A DNA stretch of 64,000 nt from Phaeodactylum tricornutum CCAP 1055/1 (Eukaryota; Bacillariophyta; Bacillariophyceae; Surirellales; Neidiaceae): NCBI RefSeq assembly GCF_000150955.2, contig NC_011670.1, positions 186,001-250,000 on the forward strand. The letters run 5' to 3'. The notes under the pieces were generated by a model that worked only from the letters and a program-made list of their open reading frames with translations, was not told the origin of the DNA and did no database searches. Positions 41,002 to 50,006 of this stretch are shown one piece after another. The position numbers and the translations under genes were made by a program. The number at the start of each line of letters is the position of its first letter. The first letter of the stretch is position 1.

Positions 41002-41544
41002 TGCTACTAATCCGACGGACGTTGCTAAACTGAGATACAAAACTTATAGATACAGAAGTGCCCGCCGCATCGCTGGATCATATATCAAAGGCGAGTACTT
41101 ACATTATGCACATATCAGCATTTTATCCACCGTATTCCTTCGTCTCCTGCTAGAGTTGATGTCGTGGTCGAACTGGTCGAAGACATAATTTGACGAGGGT
41201 TCAAGCTTAATTTCCTAGCCCTAACTGTAAACTGGATCTATCGAGACAGGGCATTAATCATGTCACGTCCCTACTCTGAATATCGTGGTGGAGCACAAAA
41301 AGACGTTTTATCCACATCCAATTTTAGAGTCTCCTCAGCAAATCACTAGCACCTAACTATCAATTCGGAAATCAGATTTCATAAGTTTAAAACGTTGAGG
41401 GGTATTCACAGACGCAGCAAAGCAAGTCGGTAAAGCACTCATCCAATATAACCAGACGGAAGACAAGCCCCATTGGTTTCCGATAAATCATCAAGGCAAA
41501 GGCGGCCTACATCCTTTTTTTCTCATTGAGTCTTCAGCGTGACC
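41002..41544. promoter_or_regulatory. Head-to-head intergenic region, GT90 / unknown Cys protein
   Basis: 543 bp. It may hold a small 5' exon of the GT90 gene (about 41090-41100). Otherwise nothing recognised. Confidence 0.35.
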
Positions 41545-42231
41545 ATGGCGAGCAAGAAACGTAGTGCTGCTGCACTCAGCGAGGATGGGGAACTTGCTAA
41601 TGATGAAATCCTGGAGCTGCATCAGTTCGTGGAGGGGTGCTCTGGATATTTTCAGTGCAGGGCCTGCCGTATGCTTCCATTGGACTTGCGTGCCTTCGGA
41701 TCTATCTCATTGGGCCGTCCTTCAGTCGAATTCGTTCAAAATCATAGCAAGATTTGTAGGGGCGAAGTCTTCTGTTTGGATCATTTGGCCAAAACAATGA
41801 AAGAGTTCATCAAAACTGAAACTAACATCAACAGCAGCATTCTTTTGCAGCCTCGGTTCAAAGTCATTATCCGAGAAATTGTTGCGCATAACGAGATACT
41901 TGTGGAAGTATTCACACATGGTGTTGAAGCTGTCATGAAAAAAAAAGCTGATGCCGATTTCGCCACTCCAGGGCTTTGGAAAAAACTCCCCAACAAGGTA
42001 TCTTATGAAAAGGTCGCGGATGCCTTCGAAGGCTTCATTGTGACAACTACGGATCTTTTTGGTAAACTGGGAGAGTTCACGCTGCTCTTGCGCTACTTAC
42101 AGTCGATCTGTCCGGCTCTGAGCGTGCCGGCAGAGGTGCTGGCGTCGAGTGCGGCTGCCAAGAAGCGAGCGGCAGAAGACGCTAAAAACGCTCCCCCGCC
42201 GTCTTCTGATGAAGAATCGGATGAAGAGTAA
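41545..42231 (+). CDS. Unknown protein with N-terminal Cys motif and acidic tail
   Basis: Intronless, 228 aa from ATG 41545. A short basic start (ASKKRSAAAL) precedes a compact domain of about 60 residues with FQCRACRMLPLDLRAFGS and HSKICRGEVFC, a possible zinc-binding or redox cysteine set. A long helical region follows (residues about 85-190), then an Ala/Lys linker and a Ser/Asp/Glu tail (SSDEESDEE) resembling casein-kinase-2 sites of nuclear proteins. No known family recognised. The nuclear reading is only from composition. Confidence 0.6.
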   Translation: MASKKRSAAALSEDGELANDEILELHQFVEGCSGYFQCRACRMLPLDLRAFGSISLGRPSVEFVQNHSKICRGEVFCLDHLAKTMKEFIKTETNINSSILLQPRFKVIIREIVAHNEILVEVFTHGVEAVMKKKADADFATPGLWKKLPNKVSYEKVADAFEGFIVTTTDLFGKLGEFTLLLRYLQSICPALSVPAEVLASSAAAKKRAAEDAKNAPPPSSDEESDEE

Positions 42232-42566
42232 ATGCAAAAGATGGATATTCTTTTGTAGGTTGGAGACTATAACTAAGATTGACGAAAGATGCTCTGCTAT
42301 ACTGTAGTAAAGTTTTGAGCCTTTCAGCCGAAGTTCTCGTCTAAAAAGAACCCGCATTTACATCACTTTTTGTTGGTGGTGAATGCTACAGCAAATTCTC
42401 ATTTTTCTTTAGTGGTAACAGAATTCTAATTGTTGTGAGCATCTCCTTCCGATCAGTGCTTCCGGTCAGAGAAAGAAAGCACCGCTCACAGTAATCTTTC
42501 TTTTGATAGGTCTCACAGGCATATACATACGCGATTTCTTCTCTTCGAAAACAAATCTTGAGAATA
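42232..42566. other. Intergenic between co-directional genes
   Basis: 335 bp, AT-rich; CTCACAGTAA (one mismatch to the recurring motif) lies at about 42485. No gene seen. Confidence 0.4.
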
Positions 42567-43046
42567 ATGTCCCACAAAGAGAATCACGAAAAAATGGAAG
42601 TTTTTTTTGCTCGCTGCCATTGCGGCCGCGTTCAAGGTCGTTTTATTTGCAACGCAACCCACTTGACAGCTATAGACTGCAATTGTTCCGATTGCTACAT
42701 GCGCAAGAATGTACATATCGTCGTCCCCATTTCGGCCTTTCAAATCTCTATGGAAGAATCTTTGGAAGACGCAACAATACTTTATGAATGGGGCACAAAG
42801 GCCGCCGCTAGACGATTTTGTAAAGTGTGTGGTATAATGCCTTGGTATAAGCCAAGGTCCAATCCTGACGGGGTCGCGATAACAATTTACTGTGTTGACT
42901 GGACAAAAAATGGTACGTCGCAACCGCCTAAAATTGATGTGATGAACTTCGATGGGGCAAATTGGGAGCAGTCCATGGAGAAACACGACGGCAAAATATC
43001 GGCAATGTCCACCAAAAAAGGAGCGGTTAAGTTTGATTGGTGGTAA
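42567..43046 (+). CDS. GFA/CENP-V-like zinc protein
   Basis: Intronless, 159 aa from ATG 42567; the frame before it starts at TTG. Family pattern: ARCHCGRVQGRF (C17, C19), CNCSDC, then RRFCKVCGIMPWYKPRSNPDGVAI, the zinc ligands of the GFA (glutathione-dependent formaldehyde-activating-like) fold shared with centromere protein V. Length is normal for the family. The name is historical and most members have no proven activity; a small zinc carbon-sulfur lyase or binding protein is likely. No targeting signal. Its stop is about 90 bp from that of exportin-7. Confidence 0.82.
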   Translation: MSHKENHEKMEVFFARCHCGRVQGRFICNATHLTAIDCNCSDCYMRKNVHIVVPISAFQISMEESLEDATILYEWGTKAAARRFCKVCGIMPWYKPRSNPDGVAITIYCVDWTKNGTSQPPKIDVMNFDGANWEQSMEKHDGKISAMSTKKGAVKFDWW

Positions 43047-43138
43047 AAGGCAACGCAAATCGCGTCTAGCGGCTGGTGAGAATCGAGCTTGCATAATTAC
43101 ATTCATGCTTGATATCGTAGCTTATTTTAAGAACATAC

Positions 43139-46100
43139 CTACAGCGTCAAAAAACTCCTGGCTGCAACTCGAAAAGCAGTCAGCTTTTGAGTAAATCGAT
43201 CACGGTTGGCATTATCAAGACTTCGACTGACATCTGCTAGGAGTTTGTTCAGAGCTTCGTTCAATTTTGCCTGGTTTTCAGGAGCTTGGGTACTGAGAAG
43301 ATGATCTTTGTATGCAGCAAAGCCTGATTCACTGGCAAGCATCAAACTGAGCATCGGACGCATCACTGCCCAATGATGTTGGGGTGGACCGTAAAGCAAC
43401 AGGTTAAACAGTGTCATCGTTAGACTGGAAAACAGATTGGGCTGGGCTGCCAAGTGCTGTAAAAAAATCGAAGAAAAATCTTAGAAACGCTAGCTAGCTG
43501 GAGAAGACAAGGTTTGCAAACATCACATACCTTGCTAAGGTTTCGCATTTCTAGCTTGTCCTTTCCTTGGTTCGTGAAGTAGAATGATGCCATATGGTCG
43601 ATGGTGTTTGCACAGCAGGCACTGATTGTGGCGTCAGTCGATTGCAATCCATCATGCACCGAAGCCATGATCTGCATAAATATATTCGTATCCATGGCAA
43701 AAGCAGTTCTTCGGTGGTTTCGAAACAGAATTTCGATGAACCCATAGTACGCCTTGCTTACCTTCGGATAGGCATTGATTTCTTCAAGTGGAATCGTCAA
43801 GCATAAGCGCAACGCTACATCCAACGAATTCTCAAGAGCCCGGTCGTTATATAATTCAAAAACGCCGAAACAAACGTAGTTGCCGCCGAGAGCGGAATTA
43901 AGCACGTTCAGTGCTAAAGCAAGGCCCTTAAAGCGCTTTTTGTAAACTTCTGGATCGTTCGCCACTGGAGGCGGTAAGGACAAGATGCGACTTCCGTACG
44001 CGCACACCACATCGCTGACGGTGCGAAAAAGGAGAATACCGTTTGGACTGCTTTGATCAAAGTTGACACGATTGGCCTTGTTATGACAAAACTCTTGCAG
44101 AAAGCGAAGTAAGCTGACCGTGACATCCGACTGGTCAAACCACACGTCAGCAACTTTGGACAACAATGGCAAATGATGCGGGTGCATAATGTCAAAAAGC
44201 GCACTGTAAGTTTTGCGATTGTGGAGACTTGCACCAATGCCACGAAGGTCTCGAAAGACTCCTATTAAAGGTTGCCTACACTGCTCTTGTCGCAGATCGG
44301 ATGGTGAAAGCCCTTCCAAGCGTGTCAGCTTCACCACAATAGGTTCTAGAAATTGTTCGAACGTCAAACCCAACTTTTCTTCTCCAGAAGGCGACAGTAG
44401 TAGTCGTGTCAAAGTTGCGTGGAAAGTCGTCCGCTGGCGAGAATTCCCAGGCATCGACAAGAAGGGGAAGTGCTCTTCGGTGTGATGGTGAGCTAGGAAT
44501 CGGACTGTCTCCAGGGTGAGCAATAGTTTTGAACTACTATACCCTTGAGCCATGTCGTGTAGCAAGTCCAAGGTCTTTCCAATGAGATCTTGGTCTTCGG
44601 GCCAGAATTTTAAGTTATTACCAATCTTGGTGACAATCAGGTTGGCAACCGCTGTATGATCACCCATGCCCAAGTGCTCAAACATACGCAGATAGATTTT
44701 CTGCTTCGTCGAAGTCCCGCCTGAGTCCAGCTTAGATGTCATCATTGCAACTACAGATAGCGTGCCGTTTGTGTCAATAGGGCTTGAAGAGTTTGCCCCG
44801 GCCATTTGATCCCACATAAACATGTATACGCGACGAAAATTCTGAAAGTAGCATAGAAGGGCATGCTCTAAGCGAGCATTGGCACGTCCAACCCCGTTTG
44901 ACGATGTCAGTCTATATTCCATTCCTTGCGCCAACTGCAACACGCGCCTACTGAGACTGGCATCGATAGTCTCTTCACCATCTGCCATGTGGGTAGACGA
45001 CCACGAATGGCCACCAACGATCGCCCCTACGATGTAAACCAACCACGTGAGCTGCCCTTCAATGATCTCGACGCGCAGCATCACATCAGGCGGGGCTGAG
45101 TTGGTCGCGCTTGACCCTAGCTTAGCCACAATGTCTTGATATGAGTTCAGCAACGGGTCGAACTTGTTAAGAATCAAGTTGGCAACTGTACCGTATTGAA
45201 AGCGGCAAATGATTGGGAGCCGATCCAACTGTTCTTTCAAAGACCCATCATCGTCCAACGGATCTTCAAGCGCACCGTCGCTGCGTATAACTGTTTCCGA
45301 CGAACCTAACATACTATCAATGTAAGTTTCGGCAACTAGAAGGACCTGCTTTTCCAAGTGAGCGACGTGTCCACGCGCCCCCGTTTCAGGACGAATATAG
45401 GGTACTGCTGAGACTAAACGTGCCCACAATGCCAATAGATAGTGAATCGAATTGGTGCTGTACTGCCAGTTTTGTACCGATTGCACAGTAAATGTCGCAG
45501 CCAACTCCAACCACTCGAGGTAGCCATCCGCCTTGACAAGCTCACTGAGTTGGTAGTTCGCTTTCAAGCGCCCGAGAAGACGACAGAATTGATGGTAGTT
45601 GTCTTGATGTTGTAGACCGGTACGATTGGACATCATTTCGCGAATGCCAGTGATGAGGCGGCCCAAAAAAACGGCCCGGTCCTTGTCTGTTGGAAAGAGA
45701 GATCGACGCACTGAGGACAAAAGTATCAATGCCTCCATAGCTTTAGATGATTGAGGGGGCTCCGTGTTAGCGTAGAATTCAAACAACAATTCTGTGGTAG
45801 CCGGGTCGGATAGAAGTGGTCGCCACGAGGTAGGTGCTTGAATTGTGCCTACGTCTTCGGTCGATTCGTCCGGGTTTGTTCCAATGAAGTCAAAGTTGAG
45901 ACACCGTACCGTCAGCGATAGCGCCTGTTCGCCTAATATTGCTTGCTGTCGAGGATCAGCGCCTAAGGTAAACATAAGCAAAAAAGTGGTAAGAAACAGA
46001 GATGAGATCTGCTTTAGCTGAACAAAAAAAGAATGTCTTGCAAGCAACGTACTTATTGCACCAGTTTGTAACTGCTTCAGTGTGGTCAATCCCAATTGAA

Positions 46101-46671
46101 AGACCTTGAGCAAGCAGACATCCCGGAAAGAGACGGACGTTTTGCGGTGTTGCGTCAAGGTTCGACCACTGGTGGGAATATTCAGCTCGTCGACAAGTTG
46201 ATTGAGAATTTTGAGGCCAAGAATGCAGTGATCTACAGTTGCTTGAAGAAACTTGGTCACATCGTCGGCTAGTTCCCTATGCGCCGAGTCGTCGAACCAT
46301 CCCAATTTGGTGATGCGGCAAACCAGTTTTATCAGCGACAATACCAGGAAGTCTTGCAGAGAAGGTCCGTTGTTGGCCAGATAGCCTAAGACATAGTTCC
46401 GGATATCTATACGTTGTGGGACGGTGAAGGAATTCCAATGTATCGTTACAAGTTCAATGAGGCTGTTCGATGCTACCAGACGGGCATACTGTGATTTGGA
46501 ATTATCCAGAATGTATTGACATTGCGGAATGTACTCAGCATTCGACTGTAGACTCAGCAACCGTTGCTGTGCCTCGCTACGAGTGACCGTTTCGGAATCA
46601 AAATTTGCAGCCACACCCGTGTAGAGCGTTTCGCACAAGGCTTCCACCTGAACTAACTGAGCCGCGTCCAT
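43139..46671 (-). CDS. XPO7: Exportin-7/RanBP17-like nuclear transport receptor
   Basis: Three exons, 46671-46053, 45962-43531 and 43456-43139, with introns of 90 bp (45963-46052, GTACGT..TTAG) and 74 bp (43457-43530, GTATGT..TTTACAG); 1122 aa, near the 1087 of human XPO7. ATG 46671 is chosen over an upstream TTG. An importin-beta-like HEAT-repeat protein. LNFDFIGTNPDES, TSWRPLL, ASVRRSLF (here SSVRRSLF), NYHQFCRLLGRLKANYQLSEL, NSIHYLLALWARL and LEDPLDDDG follow exportin-7 in order. It exports, with RanGTP, folded cargo bearing basic or structural signals. The 90-bp intron has no stop and keeps frame; if retained it would insert a Phe/Leu-rich stretch absent from the family. Confidence 0.88.
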
Positions 46672-47015
46672 TCTTGAATCAACGCAATTTTTAAGAAAAT
46701 GTTTCAATGACGTAGGTCGGTCACCAAGTATGAATCACAACGGTCGTCACACCTCAAGTGAAGCGTCGGAGGTGAGATAATTTATGGCAGGATTTAGAGG
46801 ACTTCGAATAAAGTCTATTGGCTTCTGACTGGCAGTGAGGGTATACAGAGGAAAAAGGGTACGATCCAAAGCTCGATCGTGTACGATGAATGACGGAGGG
46901 GAACCGTATGGGTTGCTTTTAAAGCAATTTGTTGTGGCGATGCAAGAAAGGACGACTCGAAGGCAGACGAAGGATTGTGATCGCATGAGTAGACGAGCCG
47001 TTGCGTTTTTGTGCT
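46672..47015. promoter_or_regulatory. Promoter region of exportin-7, up to the retroelement
   Basis: About 344 bp between the XPO7 ATG and the target-site copy at 47016. A short minus-strand frame here has no family match. I see no gene. Confidence 0.35.
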
Positions 47016-47020
47016 GTGTT

Positions 47021-47226
47021 TGTTGATCCAACTTCTGGTAAGGACAACGTCTCACCAGAAGTTCAATCGCCTACTGCTAAAAGCCAAGTCGCTTCCGTCC
47101 CACACACAACGAATCACAGCCCCACAGTCCCTACGAATATCCAAGAGTACAATGTAGACTCATAATCTTTGTAGTTCATCATTTTCCTGACTTTGATCTC
47201 CATCGTCGTTTTGTGTTCATCAATAG
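47021..47226 (+). repeat. 5' LTR of the Copia-type element
   Basis: It begins TGTTGATCC directly after the target copy GTGTT and ends ATCAATA, an imperfect inverted match of its start. Its last 82 bases are repeated at 47824-47905. Confidence 0.72.
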
Positions 47227-47773
47227 AACTACGAAGCAACCCCTCCGTCTTTCTGATCCCAGCCCTGCCCTACCGCTCCCCTGTCCTGCCCTCTGCCATC
47301 ATGTCCCCGTCTGCCGATTTCACCATCTCCGACTTTCCTCACAAAGTCCTTGATCCAATCGCCACCGACACCATTGCTCCCTCCTATGCGTCGCTTCTCC
47401 TGGCCCAACGCCAGCTCAGCGCCAACACATCTGCCATTCCCAGCCTCAACGGCGGCGGCGCTCATGGCCACATGGCTCTGACGCTCACCGCCGCCGCATA
47501 CGCCGAACTGTCCGACGTCCCCTTCGTCATCCCCGTTGCTCCCATTGCCGACCCCGAACCGGGTACCACGCAACCCCAAATTACGGAGAACAATCGACTC
47601 CACAAACACGCTGTGGCCATCCACAGCCTTTATGTGGCCGTCAACAATGCCCTCCGACGCCAAATCCTTGACGCCGTTCCTCGCGTCTACGTCCGCGACT
47701 TAGAGCACCCCCAGTTCGCGTACAGCCACGTCACCTGCCTTGACCTGCTGGACCATCTCTGGCGCAACTTCGG

Positions 47774-47823
47774 NNNNNNNNNNNNNNNNNNNNNNNNNNN
47801 NNNNNNNNNNNNNNNNNNNNNNN
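47774..47823. other. Assembly gap (50 N)
   Basis: A run of exactly 50 N inside the LTR element. The round number suggests a placeholder, so the true length is unknown and probably several kilobases. Confidence 0.95.
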
Positions 47824-47905
47824 AGAGTACAATGTAGACTCATAATCTTCGTAGTTCATTGTTTTCCTGACTTCGATCTCCATCGTCGTTTTGTGTTCAT
47901 CAATA
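47824..47905 (+). repeat. 3' LTR of the Copia-type element (only its end is sequenced)
   Basis: 82 bases matching the end of the 5' LTR, followed directly by the second target copy GTGTT (47906-47910). Confidence 0.75.
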
Positions 47906-48134
47906 GTGTTTTCCGTTCTCGGCGGATGGAATGACTGGAGCCGGAGGTAGTACAGACAAAAAAACTACTTTTGTCAGCCCGGCGGCGGAGCATTGGAATA
48001 CGAACGAAGACCAGCTCTCCAAGCTATGCCAAGCGATTAATATTCATATGACAAATTCTATTATTCAAAGTCATTACTCAAAGAGATAGACTTGCAAAAT
48101 TGTTTCAACTTTTGTACACGCCAAACGTAAAGTA

Positions 48135-48813
48135 CTACTCTAAGGCACTATCCTTTAAAGCATCTTTCCAAGCTTGCCGCGTCATTCCATTGGGTGTATA
48201 ATAGCATTTGACTGGCAGCGATCTCGAAACATCTTCAATGTTCCATTGCTCGTTGTCAAAGAAGCACATATCTTCAAAACGAATGCCGGTCTTATGACTC
48301 AATCGCTGTAGATGCTTTACTTTGCTGCCACCAGAAATTTCCACCAAATCTCCAAACACTTCGGCTAATACAGTCCCGTCATTGAGGGCGAGATGTTGCA
48401 TACATATCCGAGCCCAGCTAGGCTCATCTGTCCGAGATGCGGCGGCAGCTTGAATAGGATGGCCGTCGGTTTCCATTCTTTTGATATCTTCAAGCGCATA
48501 ATTTCTATCAAGTAAAGTAAGGTGAACGATAGGATGAATGCTAGAATCGAGCTCGTGGCCGATCAAATGGGCAAAATATTGATGTCGACGAGAAATTTAC
48601 TTACGCTCCGTCGAATACCCGCATCAGGTTTCCACGCCGGTCCACGAGCACGTGGTCTTCCAAATTCGTCCTTGCCTCTTTCAGCATAGCTGGCGACAAT
48701 TTGAGTTTGCGAGTTTTGACTTTTTCAATGGGCGTAAGATGAGGAGGGCCGTTAAGCTGGTACATCTCCGGACGCCAAAGGGTATAGTCGAGATCGAAAA
48801 TAGCGAGTTTCAT
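48135..48813 (-). CDS. Magnesium-dependent phosphatase 1 (MDP1-like, HAD family)
   Basis: Two exons, 48813-48605 and 48504-48135, with a 100-bp intron (48505-48604; donor GTAAGT, acceptor GATAG); 192 aa, close to human MDP1 (176). The HAD nucleophile motif is at the start, KLAIFDLDYTLWRPE. Motif II is AAAASRTDEPSWAR, and a late acidic motif is GIRFEDMCFFDNEQWNIEDV. ATG 48813 places the nucleophile as in the family; in-frame ATGs at 48879 and 48969 would add a leader. MDP1 proteins remove phosphate from protein tyrosine or sugar-amine phosphates such as fructosamine-6-phosphate in vitro. Probably cytosolic. Confidence 0.87.
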
Positions 48814-49210
48814 GATAAGCTTGGTTGCAGATGAAAAGAGAGAAGGTAGCTCGACCTCTGATGTAAGTTCCCAGCTCATTTTTGATAGTTCCGATTGGCA
48901 GTCGAAAGGATTCGAATGCTGAACGTACATAATGTGTCCCGTTACCGCTGCGAGAACGGATTTTTCCATCTTTGGCCGGTGATATGGAACCCGCAGTTGA
49001 ACAAATGTTGAATCTACAAATTTGAAATTCAAGGTTCATACTCGAGAGTTAGCAGTGAAAGTGTTTCTTACAGTTACATTGATTGTAACTGTAAAATCCA
49101 ATCTTCCATATCATTTTTACTGTGAACACGACTTTGTGTGGAAAGCACAACAGAACATGAAAATGATGATGACACGTGAGGCATATGGAAGATCGGCATG
49201 AAACAATTAC
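48814..49210. promoter_or_regulatory. Head-to-head promoter region, MDP1 / ATG10, with inverted repeat
   Basis: 397 bp between opposed ATGs. A perfect inverted repeat with 10-bp arms (TTACAGTTAC / GTAACTGTAA) and a 7-bp spacer lies at 49068-49094. Upstream ATGs of the MDP1 frame fall in the first part. Confidence 0.4.
49068..49094. repeat. Perfect inverted repeat, 10-bp arms, 7-bp spacer
   Basis: Arms TTACAGTTAC (49068-49077) and GTAACTGTAA (49085-49094). It sits in the MDP1/ATG10 intergenic region, 117 bp before the ATG10 start and 255 bp from the MDP1 start. It could be a dimeric transcription-factor site; a hairpin in the ATG10 5' UTR is also possible. Confidence 0.6.
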
Positions 49211-49945
49211 ATGTTTTTTACAGGCATGACAGACAAAAAATGGGACGTCCATTTCTTTCAGGCCGAAGCACGAAGACTGGCAAATGCATTTGCATTGAGT
49301 CATGGGCACAATTCGTGCTACAAGGTAACGCGATGGGAAATTTTAGAAGACAACTACGAAGGATATTATCTGCACCATCCTCGGGTTCTGCAAGCATATT
49401 CTTGTGGTTTTCAGCAGTTCCAAGACAGCGAACATGGCGAAGACGAAAATCTTCTGGTAAGTCAACAGCTGCTCTCCGATCCTGACGCGATTATCTCTCA
49501 AGCCGGGTTGAATGCATCCACTACAAGCGAACTCGAATGGACTTTCAGCGTAGTCTTCAGCCCAACATGGCGTTGTCCGGTTCTCTACTTCACCACCCAG
49601 CTTATAGATGGTCGACCCCTTACTAGAGGAGAGATCTTGGCCTTGCTTCGATGCGCTGACCCTAAGCACGACACGAGCGATTCCTGGGAATTTGTTTCGT
49701 ACGAGGAACATCCAATTTCAGGAATTCCAGCATGCTTTTTGCACCCATGTCAGACCTCAAACATGTTAGCAAATATCACCAAAAGCGACGTAAACGGATC
49801 TACAGTCCCTGGGAGGCACTTGCTGGCCTGGATGTCGCTTGTACTCCCGTCAATTGGTTTCGCCATGCCACCTTGCTTCTTTCTGCAGCTTAGACAACGC
49901 CTACACGAGATTGAAGACACCTACTCGCTGCCAAACGGCGTCTAA
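49211..49945 (+). CDS. ATG10: Autophagy-related E2-like enzyme ATG10
   Basis: Intronless as read, 244 aa from ATG 49211; MTDKKWDVHF at 49226 is an alternative start. The bases TTTTTTACAG before it resemble a splice acceptor, so a 5' exon cannot be excluded. The C-terminal half matches the ATG3/ATG10 fold: WTFSVVFSPTWRCPVLYFTTQLIDG, then WEFVSYEEHPISGIPACFLHPCQTSNML. Cys180 in HPC is the predicted thioester cysteine, followed by LLAWMSLVLPSIGF as in ATG10. ATG10 accepts ATG12 from ATG7 and passes it to ATG5, needed for autophagosome growth, in the cytosol. Confidence 0.85.
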   Translation: MFFTGMTDKKWDVHFFQAEARRLANAFALSHGHNSCYKVTRWEILEDNYEGYYLHHPRVLQAYSCGFQQFQDSEHGEDENLLVSQQLLSDPDAIISQAGLNASTTSELEWTFSVVFSPTWRCPVLYFTTQLIDGRPLTRGEILALLRCADPKHDTSDSWEFVSYEEHPISGIPACFLHPCQTSNMLANITKSDVNGSTVPGRHLLAWMSLVLPSIGFAMPPCFFLQLRQRLHEIEDTYSLPNGV

Positions 49946-50006
49946 AATGGCATTGTGCTCCAAACGGTCAAAGAAACGTATCCTTGAATCAACACACTAA
50001 TTACTG

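Larger units (their letters stand above)
47021..47905 (+). mobile_element. Copia-type LTR retrotransposon (diatom CoDi class), interior lost in an assembly gap
   Basis: A 206-bp 5' LTR (47021-47226, starting TGTTGATCC), a Gag-like frame from about 47301, an assembly gap (47774-47823) and the end of a 3' LTR (47824-47905). Both sides carry a 5-bp target duplication, GTGTT (47016-47020 and 47906-47910). The Gag-like protein has the layout of diatom Copia (CoDi) elements: LTAAAYAEL, then QITENNRLHKHAV, LRRQILDAVP and a YSHVTCLDLLDHLW motif. The LTR ends differ at about four of 82 comparable bases, so the insertion is fairly recent. Intactness cannot be judged because most of the interior is missing from the sequence. 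It lies upstream of XPO7 and beyond the 3' end of MDP1. Confidence 0.72.
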
